Shown: positions 8,621-15,904 of the stretch, piece after piece
How the letters are laid out: each line of letters opens with the position of its first letter
Position numbering within the stretch: position 1 is the stretch's first letter
Origin: Verrucomicrobiota bacterium
Lineage (GTDB): Bacteria > Verrucomicrobiota > Verrucomicrobiae > Limisphaerales > UBA11358
Direction: 5' to 3'
NCBI GenBank assembly: GCA_014860005.1
Contig: JACZKP010000075.1
Location: 1 to 25,129 of the forward strand
DNA: 25,129 bases
Position numbers and translations under genes: made by a program
The notes under the pieces: model-generated
What the model was told of the DNA's origin: nothing
Database searches by the model: none
Seen by the model: the letters and a program-made list of their open reading frames with translations, nothing else

Positions 8621-8821
8621 TCAACTGCGGCCTGCGTTCAATTGGGAGGTCAAGTCGTCGTGGCGCAGCCAACCAAATTCCAAGTATTCGCGCAGATGCA
8701 AAACCGTGTCGCAGACCGCCTCCAACCACCTCTCCGCAACCTCATCGCTGAGGTGTTTGGCCAGCCAATAATGCTGACGGTCCAGTTCCAGCCAAAAGGC
8801 CGGGCGAACCAGAAATCTCAT
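8621..8821 (-). pseudogene. ParE/RelE-like toxin, C-terminally truncated
   Basis: 66 residues from an ATG at 8821 that overlaps the antitoxin stop (ATGA), the usual coupling of antitoxin and toxin. The sequence MRFLVRPAFWLELDRQHYW, then AERWLEAVCDTVLHL, fits the N-terminal helical hairpin of ParE-superfamily toxins, and LRHDDLTSQ resembles the next strand. Family members are about 90-100 residues; this frame ends after LNAGRS, so the C-terminal strands that carry most active or gyrase-binding residues are missing. It is likely inactive. The truncation point lies about 30 bp upstream of the DUF58 start. Confidence 0.6.
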
Positions 8822-9102
8822 GCGGCCTTCTTCTCCGCGGCCAGCCGCTTGCGTGAGGTTTGGCAGGTCTGGTCAAACCGGGCCTTCATTGCGGCGGCGG
8901 AATACTCGTTGGCCTCGCCGCTGGCCAGCGCCTCGTCAATGAGCCGCTTGACTGCGTCAGTGGAGGCACGATCCTGTTGCTCGAAACTCGCTTGCACTCT
9001 CGCTAGGACTTCCTGGGCGGTGGTTCGAAAATTGGCTTCGCTCGCGCGCTTCAACTGCGCGTGCAGGTCCATCGGGATGTCCTTCGACGTGATACTTGCC
9101 AT
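8818..9102 (-). CDS. Ribbon-helix-helix-type antitoxin
   Basis: 94 residues from the ATG at 9102 (MASITSKDIPMDLHAQLKRA). The open frame extends 37 codons further, but those encode no plausible protein and overlap the repeat at 9165-9241. The motif ITSKDIPMDLHAQLKRASEA with EANFRTTAQEVLARV is of the FitA/ParD-like RHH kind: a short beta strand followed by two helices that bind DNA as a dimer. The C-terminal part (about 45-94) would bind the toxin. It is the first gene of a two-gene unit with the truncated ParE-like toxin. A candidate promoter lies only a few bases upstream. Confidence 0.7.
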   Translation of the reverse strand: MASITSKDIPMDLHAQLKRASEANFRTTAQEVLARVQASFEQQDRASTDAVKRLIDEALASGEANEYSAAAMKARFDQTCQTSRKRLAAEKKAA

Positions 9103-9110
9103 ACGCCAGC

Positions 9111-9138
9111 ACCATAACTCGGCCCAACTGGCCGTCAA
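9111..9138 (-). promoter_or_regulatory. Candidate sigma70-type promoter of the antitoxin-toxin pair
   Basis: On the minus strand TTGACG (9138-9133) and TATGGT (9116-9111) are separated by 16 bp. Predicted transcription would begin about 2-4 bases before the antitoxin ATG at 9102, giving an almost leaderless message. This is inferred from the consensus only. Confidence 0.4.
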
Positions 9139-9164
9139 GCCCCGCTTGCGCGGCCGCGGCAATC

Positions 9165-9241
9165 GCTGAGATACGCGCCCACCATCGTGTCGTTTACGAG
9201 GCGGTTGGTGCATATTTCCACGCGGCGGACGGATTCAAGCA
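9165..9241. repeat. Direct repeat copy B: relic of the DUF58 gene 5' end
   Basis: It matches 8495-8571 at 71 of 77 positions. All six differences are G/C in copy A and A/T in copy B (for example CGCACCTCC versus CATATTTCC), the drift expected of an untranslated copy. It lies immediately upstream of the antitoxin promoter region and downstream of an AT-rich stretch (9242-9290). Confidence 0.9.
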
Positions 9242-9361
9242 AGTGAGAAAGTTTTATTCTATATTATGTTCTATGCTTATCCGATTGTCAGCCTGCTCAA
9301 TCCTCGAAACCCGGTTTGAAAAATGAGGGCATATTCAGAAATCAGTAGTGCCGCTTGACCG

Positions 9362-10702
9362 GTGTTGGCAACGAGGAATATGCCGGCCCGATGGAGGCGG
9401 TACCGGACGGATTTATTCTCCCCACATCAACGAACGGCTCGCACAAAATACGAATCGTTTCGGCCACAGGCTCAAGAGATTCTTCTCCGCAGCCAGGAAA
9501 CCAGCCGCCTAGCTAAGGAGGTTCTCAACACTGTCGAAGGCCGACGCCAAATCCCACCCAGCAGATTACGCCCATTTGCAATAATGGAGGGCGATCAAAC
9601 CGTGCTGTTGAACTGCCGCAATGGGGTTCTCAAGGTGACACCGGAAGATGCGGTTCTGGTGCCACACAATTTGCAGCACATGTTTACCCGGCAAATCGCT
9701 GCCGCCTACGATCCGAACATCGGATGTGATGTCTTTGAGCGGGTCGTGAGTGAAGCCTTGCTCGACGAGAAGGATCAGCAGTTGTTCCTGAGCTACGCAG
9801 CTTACGTGCTTCAGCCGAATTGCAAACTCCACGCCGCACTTGTCTGCCACGGCCTTGGCGGCACCGGGAAAAGCACCGTCTGGGATGCTGTGTCGGCGGT
9901 GATGGGCACCGATCTCGTGATGAACGTGTCGCTGCGGCAACTATGCGCAGGTAACGGTTACTCCATCCCAAGGCTGCGGTTCGCCGCCTTGAACGTCGGC
10001 ACGGAAGCGCCGTCCGGCGAACTTGCCGAATCCGACATGTTGAAGATGTTGGTGTGTGGTGAGCCGGTGGAGGCCCGTGCGATCTATGGCAGACCGGAGA
10101 AACTCGAAGGCTATTCGGTGAAGTTTGTCTTCTTGTCGAATCACCTGCCAAGGTTCAAGAGCGGCACGGATGCCGAACTTCGTCGGCTGCGGTTTCTTCA
10201 GTTCGACCGAAAGCCCGACAAGATTGATCCCCTGTTGGCACCCAAGCTGGCCGCCGAAAAAGATGGCATCTTCTCCAATATCATGGTGCCGTGTCTGCGG
10301 GGCCTGCTGGCTACGCCGGTGATACCAGAAGGCGGTGAGGCATCCAGAGCAGCAAAGAAACGGTTCGCACTTGAGAATGATCCAATGGAGTCGTTCGTGG
10401 CGGAGTGCTGCGTGCTGGGGCCGGACATTTACGAACCCAAGGAACGGCTTCATCGTGCGTTCGTGGCGTGGGCCAGAGACAAAGATGTGGCCCTGGGTCT
10501 CCAGACCTCGGAACACTTCTTCCGACACCTGCGTTCCCGCAGAACCGGCTTGGGTGACTACCGCCCCAAGGTGGATGGCCAACGACGGCACTGCTTGAGG
10601 GGTGTTCGCCTCAAGGAAGGCGTGCCGCTCGTGGAGGAGTATGAGTTGGACGAGGTTGGACGCAGGCGGCGGGGTGGACGCATCAACGTGGACATGGTGT
10701 GA
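9362..10702 (+). CDS. P4-type phage/plasmid primase-helicase, N-terminally truncated
   Basis: 446 residues from a GTG; the real family similarity starts near residue 45 (AKEVLNTVEGRRQ). A D5_N-like region (VLLNCRNGVLKVTPE, QIAAAYDP, LFLSYAAYVL) leads into a superfamily 3 helicase core. The core has Walker A GLGGTGKST at about 164-172, a B-like LRFAALNVGTE at about 205-215, and sensor-type KFVFLSNHLPRFKSGTDAEL at about 254-273. The C-terminal helical part ends with a basic tail (GRRRRGGRINVDMV). Relatives in P4-like satellites and plasmids have an N-terminal primase or DUF3854-like part, which is not seen here, and no good ribosome-binding site precedes the GTG. It is the only sizeable plus-strand gene of the island. 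Its role would be initiation and unwinding at the element's own origin. Confidence 0.82.
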   Translation: MLATRNMPARWRRYRTDLFSPHQRTARTKYESFRPQAQEILLRSQETSRLAKEVLNTVEGRRQIPPSRLRPFAIMEGDQTVLLNCRNGVLKVTPEDAVLVPHNLQHMFTRQIAAAYDPNIGCDVFERVVSEALLDEKDQQLFLSYAAYVLQPNCKLHAALVCHGLGGTGKSTVWDAVSAVMGTDLVMNVSLRQLCAGNGYSIPRLRFAALNVGTEAPSGELAESDMLKMLVCGEPVEARAIYGRPEKLEGYSVKFVFLSNHLPRFKSGTDAELRRLRFLQFDRKPDKIDPLLAPKLAAEKDGIFSNIMVPCLRGLLATPVIPEGGEASRAAKKRFALENDPMESFVAECCVLGPDIYEPKERLHRAFVAWARDKDVALGLQTSEHFFRHLRSRRTGLGDYRPKVDGQRRHCLRGVRLKEGVPLVEEYELDEVGRRRRGGRINVDMV

Positions 10703-10707
10703 ATGAT

Positions 10708-10896
10708 GTCCAAGCAATGTCCGGGCAGCGTCCAGGCAACAACTGCGCCTGAACGCTCTAAAATCAGGGCTTGTCCAAGCAGTCCAGGCAAAACCTCCTA
10801 CCTTTAATTTCGAGGCTTGTGAGGGGGGGGCAATCTAAAAAAACGCTCCGAGGCGAAAGGTAAGAGAATTACCTGGACTGCCTGGACTGCCCGGAC
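10708..10896. repeat. Iteron-like cluster of GTCCRRGCA, candidate replication origin
   Basis: Five copies on the plus strand: GTCCAAGCA at 10708, GTCCGGGCA at 10719, GTCCAGGCA at 10730, GTCCAAGCA at 10773 and GTCCAGGCA at 10782. Three copies on the opposite strand: TACCTGGAC at 10870, TGCCTGGAC at 10879 and TGCCCGGAC at 10888. The first three start exactly 11 bp apart; the later ones abut at 9 bp. The inward-facing arms also pair as a large hairpin, extended by TACCTTT (10799) with AAAGGTA (10856). The cluster begins 6 bp after the primase-helicase stop, the usual place for an origin. The interpretation is inference; the repeats are directly visible. Confidence 0.65.
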
Positions 10897-11223
10897 AGCT
10901 ACGGCAGCAGCGTCGGCCCCTGCCAATGTCACCGGCGACTGAACCGGAACGTACATCACGTCTCGCCGTTGCGCTGGAATGTGCGTCTACGGCACCTGGC
11001 TGGCCCCTGGAGAGGCTTTCGCCGGTCGGGGGCCTGGTTGGGTGTCACCATTGTTGACGACGGCTGTGCGGGCGGTCTGGCTTTCTGGTGCCACTTCGAT
11101 CACGATCTTCACGACACAAGCTCGGCAAGCGTCACTTCAAAATCGTCCTCGGCAACCGTGAGCAGTTATTGAATGACATGGATGCCGAGGTCACCTGAGT
11201 CTTGGTATTCACGTTGACGGTCG
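10897..11223. other. Mostly uninterpreted stretch with a possible decayed small gene pair
   Basis: No strong gene. On the minus strand a frame opening after a TAA at 11168-11166 reads LLTVAEDDFEVTLAELVS and stops at 11111-11109. That stop overlaps a GTG (11112) that begins another short frame. The first has no start codon in frame, as if a frameshift removed it. It may be a remnant of small coupled genes. Confidence 0.35.
10987..11112 (-). CDS. Possible 41-residue small protein
   Basis: GTG start at 11112 overlapping the preceding stop as GTGA, giving KIVIEVAPESQTARTAVVNN, then GDTQPGPRPAKASP and a TAG stop. The first 20 residues look protein-like and the tail is Pro/Ala rich. No family is recognised. 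It is supported only by the coupling pattern shared with the small genes upstream (11224-12161), so it may be chance. Confidence 0.3.
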   Translation of the reverse strand: MKIVIEVAPESQTARTAVVNNGDTQPGPRPAKASPGASQVP

Positions 11224-11550
11224 CTATGCCAGTGCCGTGCAAAGAGCGTCCAGTCCTTCCGTGATCTTTTCTTTCAGAAGCGTCTCTGACAGCCAGAACG
11301 GTTTGTCCGTTATCGTGACGGTCACCTTGCCGATTTCAAAACGGAACTCCCCCTTGACGCCATGACCGGCCAAGTTGCCGTGAAGGCAGTCCGGGCCGAA
11401 TTTGTAATCACCGGCCACACCACCCGACGAGAATGAGCCAGCACGCTCATCGCCGGTGATCTTGACGGCATTTTGCGCGGCGAGCTTGCAGAGCATTGGA
11501 TAGCTCGGAAGCTGTTCAATCTTTCTGGTTATCGTGAATGACGTATTCAT
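11224..11550 (-). CDS. Small protein resembling PHA-granule-region family
   Basis: 108 residues from the ATG at 11550 (MNTSFTITRKIEQL). The frame extends upstream, but that part is the shadow of the overlapping gene at 11516-11725. The C-terminal half (VKGEFRFEIGKVTVTITDKP, then LLKEKITEGLDALCTALA) resembles the polyhydroxyalkanoate-system family (PF09650-like), in which a strand-rich core is followed by an amphipathic helix. The middle is Gly-rich (AGSFSSGGVAGDYKFGPDCL). Start and preceding stop overlap by about 35 bp, so it is likely in one operon. The family link is tentative. Confidence 0.55.
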   Translation of the reverse strand: MNTSFTITRKIEQLPSYPMLCKLAAQNAVKITGDERAGSFSSGGVAGDYKFGPDCLHGNLAGHGVKGEFRFEIGKVTVTITDKPFWLSETLLKEKITEGLDALCTALA

Positions 11551-11725
11551 GGACGAGTTTTTCGACAGAGGCATTGAATAGCACCGTGTCGGTGTTGATC
11601 GCCGAATCTTGGTTGCAGGGAGAACCGAAGTCAAAGCGGTACGAATCAACGGCGCCCTTCGGCAATCGCACGCTGACTGAAAGTAGCCCGCCACAGGCAG
11701 GCGAAACCGCCCGTCTGGAGGCCAC
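11516..11725 (-). CDS. Small hypothetical protein
   Basis: 69 residues from a GTG at 11725; a stop lies three codons further upstream. The sequence LLSVSVRLPKGAVDSYRFDF, then NTDTVLFNASVEKLVHEYVI, has good alternation of hydrophobic and polar residues and looks like a real protein, unlike the overlapping frames. No family is recognised. The 3' end overlaps the start of the next gene by 35 bp. The first 14 residues are less convincing, so the true start may have been lost. Confidence 0.5.
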   Translation of the reverse strand: MASRRAVSPACGGLLSVSVRLPKGAVDSYRFDFGSPCNQDSAINTDTVLFNASVEKLVHEYVIHDNQKD

Positions 11726-11742
11726 GCGGACTTAGCTCGTCC

Positions 11743-11817
11743 TTACCTGAGCATCAAAATCCGCTGCCTGCTGGGCTTGTCCTTGAGGGTTCGTCGCTTC
11801 ACTCGTACAACGCTCAC
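11743..11817 (-). CDS. 24-residue basic small protein
   Basis: GTG start at 11817 overlapping the TGA of the Smr gene (GTGA), then SVVRVKRRTLKDKPSRQRIL and a TAA. It has nine basic residues in 24. It is too short for standard gene calling, but the exact start-stop overlap and the continuation of the operon support translation. Its function is unknown; it could also be a coupling leader for the 69-residue gene. Confidence 0.4.
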   Translation of the reverse strand: MSVVRVKRRTLKDKPSRQRILMLR

Positions 11818-12161
11818 TTGAGCCAGAGGACGGTGACGCCTTCATTGGTTGCGCCCAAGTCCGGGTCGCCACGCAACTCCGGCACCGTCTCCAGCAGCGC
11901 CAACACGGTCGGGTTGAAAATCGTGAAATCCTCGCCCGCGATGAAGTCCTTGATGACGCCCTCCTTCTTGCGGAGCGCGAACGACTTTCTCAGCCCGAAG
12001 TAAAGCTTCCCACCCTTGCCGGACGAGCCGTAGCCGTGAATCACCTTCAGCACCTTCACGCCGTTGCGCTTGGCCTGTTTGATCTCCCCGATCACCAACC
12101 GCCGGGCATCATCAAGCGTGGGCAACCCGGCCTCGACGTTGTATGTGCGAATCGCGTTCAC
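11814..12161 (-). CDS. Smr-domain protein
   Basis: 115 residues if started at the GTG at 12161 (NAIRTYNVEAGLPTLDDARR); the open frame reaches 12233 through the end of the SEC-C gene. The Smr core is visible: NVEAGLPTLDDARRLVIGEI, then KVLKVIHGYGSSGKGG, where HGYGSSGKGG is the classic HGxGxGxG loop of small MutS-related nuclease domains. The C-terminal part (FAGEDFTIFNP-like and GDPDLGATNEGVTVLWLK) resembles the tail of Smr proteins found in Firmicutes and phages. Smr domains cut or bind branched DNA or collided-ribosome mRNA; which applies here cannot be told. Confidence 0.7.
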   Translation of the reverse strand: MNAIRTYNVEAGLPTLDDARRLVIGEIKQAKRNGVKVLKVIHGYGSSGKGGKLYFGLRKSFALRKKEGVIKDFIAGEDFTIFNPTVLALLETVPELRGDPDLGATNEGVTVLWLK

Positions 12162-12181
12162 TCGTTTACACTCGCCCTCAC

Positions 12182-12796
<615 letters not shown>

Positions 12797-12818
12797 GCTG
12801 GCAATTGTGCTTCGTCTG

Positions 12819-13052
12819 CTAGGACCGATTGGCCGGACGTTTTCTTCGCTCGAACTTAAACAAGTCTCTGACCTCGACCCGGAGCACGCTGGCAGACTTC
12901 TCCAATCCCGCCACCGACGGTGCGTTCACGCCGCGCTCAACCAGACTGATGAAGTCCTCCGAACAGCCGACCGCTTTGGCAAGCTGCATTTGGGTCAGTT
13001 GCCGCGCTTTGCGCAGGTCGGCGATCCGTTGACCAAGTTTTCTCTGAAGCAT
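12819..13052 (-). CDS. XRE-family transcriptional regulator
   Basis: 77 residues. An HTH_3 domain fills residues 4-60 ([40 protein letters not shown]), followed by a basic tail. It probably represses its own operon (XRE, SEC-C, Smr and the small genes) or the defence genes. The 5' end overlaps a meaningless 3' extension of the methylase frame, and the upstream region up to 13206 may hold a divergent promoter. Confidence 0.85.
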   Translation of the reverse strand: MLQRKLGQRIADLRKARQLTQMQLAKAVGCSEDFISLVERGVNAPSVAGLEKSASVLRVEVRDLFKFERRKRPANRS

Positions 13053-15400
13053 GAAGTCGGTTTACCAGATTTCGCCGGGGAGGGCAACGCAGCTAAACTA
13101 CGGGCCTCCGGCGCCCTTGTCGGAAACCGGAGCCGGGGCATTTCAGGATTCGTTGCTCGCCTTTTGCCGGGAAATCCAATATCAAGCACGGACAGTTTCG
13201 TACACATGAGTCTCAGCGAAATAACGAAGAAGGTGCTGCGGTTGGTGGAATCGCGGTCAGGCATCCCCGTCCATGTTGAACCCGATCCCAGCTTGCCGGG
13301 GAATCTCGTCGGCGTGGCCAAGGAGAAGCGGTCGCAGCTTTGGGCGCGAAGGACGGGCATCAATGCGTCGCTTTCCAAGTCCTCCATTCGCTCGTCGCCT
13401 TCCACAAAAAGCAAGATGTCGTCAAGCCCCGTAAACAGACCCGCCCAGCATTTTGCGAATTGGTCGAGTCGAGGATTCTGAGAGGCTAACTTGCTAACAA
13501 GTTGCCCTTCGGTATTTGTGCCGAGAACCCACGTGTTGGCGCTCAGGTCGCGGCTGGCGATTCTTTCCCACGACAGGCCGACCGGCGTAAAAGGTAGTGT
13601 CTTCACTCGCGCATAATCGAATCCGGGCGTTGGCTTCGGCTGCTGGAAGAAAATGCTCACGTAAGTAAGCTTGTCCTCAAAGACCGGCAGGTCGGCCAAA
13701 TCCAACATTCTGGTGAACCCCGAATTCCGAAGGAAGAATTCGCGGGTTTTACGCCCATATTCCGTCGCGAGAAACTGATTTGAACTGATAAAGACAGCGT
13801 TGCCATCGCGGCTGCAAATCCTCATCGCGAGTTCCATGAACAGTGTCGAAATATCAATTCTTTTCCACGCGGTCGTCCAGTGAGCCTTATACGCATCAAT
13901 GATGTCGTGTGAAAGATTTTGGACGCGAACATACGGTGGATTGGCGATAACAACATTGAAACCCTTCTTCGTGTGAAAGACTTCCGAGAAATAAATCTCG
14001 AAGTCGAAGGCTTCCTTGCCGTCGGTCAGTTCATGGATGATCTGGTCAATCTGCTGTTTGAGGTCGGACTTCTTGGAGGAATCCGTCTGGTCGAAGTAGA
14101 GAGGCTTCAGCTTTTCCAGCTTTTGGAACAACTGCTGGTTAAACAGATTTTTCTCCACGCCGAGCAGCGAGTTGCCGGTGACGATTTTGTAATCAAGATT
14201 GGGCAGCGGCTTGATTTGCTTCACATCTTCCTCGTCCACCACCAGTGAGAGCCAGAGGCGGAGCTTGGCGATTTCGACCGCGCCGGGGTCAATGTCCACG
14301 CCGTAAAGGGAGTTCTGGATGGCGTGGCGCTTGAAGTGGTAAGGCGTCCGGTCGTGAACATCGTTGAAATAGGGAGTGAGAGCGCAACGCGCACGGACAA
14401 TCTCTGTCATCATGCCCACGGGATACGCGCCGGAACCAACGGCGGGATCGCAGACAGTGATGTCAGCCAGCTTTTCGTCAATGAGGCGGGCGTGTTTCTC
14501 AATCGTCGCTGGCATCTTGATGGGATACTTCGCGTCCACGGCCTCGTAGTGGGAGATTTGCTCGCCGAGGTAGATGAAGGTTTCGATGTCCTTCCGAGGC
14601 ACGATTTCCTTGTCAGTGTTGAGCGCGGTGTCGAGGTAGTTGATGAGGCTCTCCTGACACATGTAATGGACAATCTCACGGGGCGTGTAAAACGAGCCAA
14701 GCCCCTTGCGGCGGTTTTCCTCGATGAGATTCTCGAAGACCTTGCCCAGCATTTCCGGGTCAATGGCCACTTCCTTTTCCAGCGGCTCCGCTTCGTTGAC
14801 GGTGAAGTTGTAGCGGTCGAACACGTCGAGCACGCCGGTCCCAATGTCGCCTGCGTCGTTGCGCTCGGTGTTTGTAAACAACTTGTTCGGCAGGGTGATG
14901 TCGGTCTTCCGCCAGTCATAGTCACCCATCGGCTCGAACAGGCCGCCGTTCAGGAAGGGGATGCGGCACTTGAAGCGGTTGCACCACGCTTCATGGCCCC
15001 GGTCGGTGGCCAGCGTGTCGTAGAACAGCGGTTCCAAAACATCGTTGAAGAAGTTCCCGTAGGCACCGTGGTCGCCACGACACAGCCGCCGGAGAAAGTC
15101 GTGTGGGCCGGTGCCCCAGTCCTGTCCCTTGGCCACACCCAGCCAGCCCTTCTTTTGCAGGAAATACAGGAACACGATCTGGCCCATGAGCTTCTTGGCG
15201 AAATCCACGGTGCTGACGTTCTTGGCCTTGAACTCCTTCCCGATGTCGGGGTCTTTGGCCGCCAGCTTGCGAAGCGCGGCCTCGATGTCGCCGAACAGGG
15301 CGGCATACTGGTTGAAGAATTCCTTGGTGACAGCCTCGACGCTGAAGGCGTCTTCGATCTGGGCCAGTGTGGGGTAGTTCGCGGTTCTGCGCCGGGACAT
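12995..15400 (-). CDS. Eco57I-type N6-adenine DNA methyltransferase, body only (rearranged ends)
   Basis: The frame gives about 801 residues, but only about 15382 to 13298 looks like the methylase. It shows PTLAQIEDAFSVEAVTKEFF and KLMGQIVFLYFLQKKGWLGV, GSFYTPREIVHYMCQ (near 14660-14700), SAM motif I DPAVGSGAYPVGM (near 14410-14450), YGVDIDPGAVEIAKLRLWLS, and catalytic motif IV NPPYVRV (near 13930-13945), followed by target-recognition-like sequence up to VLRAQSCDRFSLATPT. Relatives have an N-terminal domain of about 150-200 residues before PTLAQIEDAF; that domain is encoded on the other strand at 15497-15904. The first codons (MSRRRTA) are antisense to a helicase tail, and the last 100 codons are antisense to another gene start. 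It should be inactive in this arrangement, though the catalytic core is intact. Confidence 0.75.
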   Translation of the reverse strand: MSRRRTANYPTLAQIEDAFSVEAVTKEFFNQYAALFGDIEAALRKLAAKDPDIGKEFKAKNVSTVDFAKKLMGQIVFLYFLQKKGWLGVAKGQDWGTGPHDFLRRLCRGDHGAYGNFFNDVLEPLFYDTLATDRGHEAWCNRFKCRIPFLNGGLFEPMGDYDWRKTDITLPNKLFTNTERNDAGDIGTGVLDVFDRYNFTVNEAEPLEKEVAIDPEMLGKVFENLIEENRRKGLGSFYTPREIVHYMCQESLINYLDTALNTDKEIVPRKDIETFIYLGEQISHYEAVDAKYPIKMPATIEKHARLIDEKLADITVCDPAVGSGAYPVGMMTEIVRARCALTPYFNDVHDRTPYHFKRHAIQNSLYGVDIDPGAVEIAKLRLWLSLVVDEEDVKQIKPLPNLDYKIVTGNSLLGVEKNLFNQQLFQKLEKLKPLYFDQTDSSKKSDLKQQIDQIIHELTDGKEAFDFEIYFSEVFHTKKGFNVVIANPPYVRVQNLSHDIIDAYKAHWTTAWKRIDISTLFMELAMRICSRDGNAVFISSNQFLATEYGRKTREFFLRNSGFTRMLDLADLPVFEDKLTYVSIFFQQPKPTPGFDYARVKTLPFTPVGLSWERIASRDLSANTWVLGTNTEGQLVSKLASQNPRLDQFAKCWAGLFTGLDDILLFVEGDERMEDLESDALMPVLRAQSCDRFSLATPTRFPGKLGSGSTWTGMPDRDSTNRSTFFVISLRLMCTKLSVLDIGFPGKRRATNPEMPRLRFPTRAPEARSLAALPSPAKSGKPTSCFRENLVNGSPTCAKRGN
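13206..13298 (+). pseudogene. 5' fragment of an unknown plus-strand gene
   Basis: From an ATG at 13206 the frame reads MSLSEITKKVLRLVESRSGI, then PVHVEPDPSL, which looks like a genuine protein start. After about 13298 the same frame becomes antisense to the methylase and loses sense. The opposite frame in 13206-13298, formally the methylase C-terminus, does not look like protein. I therefore read this as the first 31 codons of another gene fused head-on to the truncated methylase. I associate the pattern with a small family of unknown proteins in Verrucomicrobiota and relatives, only from memory. Confidence 0.4.
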
Positions 15401-15500
15401 CAAGTGGGAGTACTTCCAAGCCAGCCCCGCCGCGCACGCCAGTCAGGCACTCGCGCCGCGTGAAGTCATCCTGTCATCGTACCTCGTGCAACAGCCATGA
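15384..15500 (+). pseudogene. C-terminal tail of the PLD-SNF2 helicase, inverted
   Basis: A plus-strand frame reads VLRRDIKWEYFQASPAAHAS, then QALAPREVILSSYLVQQP and TGA at 15498-15500. The TGA overlaps the ATG of the methylase N-terminal domain (ATGA). An ending of the REVILSxYLV type and a preceding VLRRDIxxEYF segment are what I expect at the very end of PLD-SNF2 helicases of this group. It is on the strand opposite to the rest of the helicase, so it moved together with the methylase start. Confidence 0.5.
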
Positions 15501-15904
15501 ACACCCAGCAAGCCCGCTCCCTCGTCACCCAGACTTTTCCGCAACCGTTCGACAAGGGGCGGTTCCGCCAGTTCACGGTTGAACTGCTGAACCACATTGA
15601 CGAGTCCAAGGCGCAGGCGTGGAACGCGACCTACATCAAGGACGCCTTCAAGAATCACGTCGCCCGGTTTGAGCGCCTCGGCACCTACACGTCGCCGGAG
15701 GATGAAAAGCTCGACGTGCTGGTCGTCCACCTGACCACCGGGGCCAAGCTGGAACGCGCCCGCACCGCCATCCGCAATTTCGTCGCGGACCACCTGAAAC
15801 AGCGCAACGAAAAGGACGCGGCGCTGGTGGCGTTCGTGTCGCCCACGGAACGGCAGTGGCGCTTCTCCTGCGTGAAGATGGAGTACGCCGCCGTGGAAAC
15901 TTGA
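15497..15904 (+). CDS. N-terminal domain of the Eco57I-type methylase, inverted
   Basis: 135 residues beginning MNTQQARSLVTQTFPQPFDK and RFRQFTVELLNHIDE, followed by AFKNHVARFERLGTYTSPED, EKLDVLVVHLTTGAKLERA, RTAIRNFVADHLKQRNEKDA and WRFSCVKMEYA. This is the standard start of large Eco57I-like methylases that pair with PLD-SNF2 helicases, including the RTAIRNFV and WRFSxVKMEY patterns. The rest of that protein (from PTLAQIEDAF) is on the minus strand from 15382 downward. About 40-60 residues that normally join the two parts (an LTPARRYSFLVG-like stretch) are absent. The reading stops by chance at 15904, three bases into the neighbouring helicase sequence. Confidence 0.7.
   Translation: MNTQQARSLVTQTFPQPFDKGRFRQFTVELLNHIDESKAQAWNATYIKDAFKNHVARFERLGTYTSPEDEKLDVLVVHLTTGAKLERARTAIRNFVADHLKQRNEKDAALVAFVSPTERQWRFSCVKMEYAAVET

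Noticed and set aside
10708..10896. CRISPR array
   Set aside because: The repeats are only 9 bp, abut or are 11 bp apart and occur in both orientations, unlike CRISPR repeats and spacers; no cas genes are present.
14324..15463. 379-codon plus-strand frame
   Set aside because: It is antisense to the methylase body over nearly its whole length, and the methylase frame shows catalytic motifs; the plus protein has no recognisable pattern.
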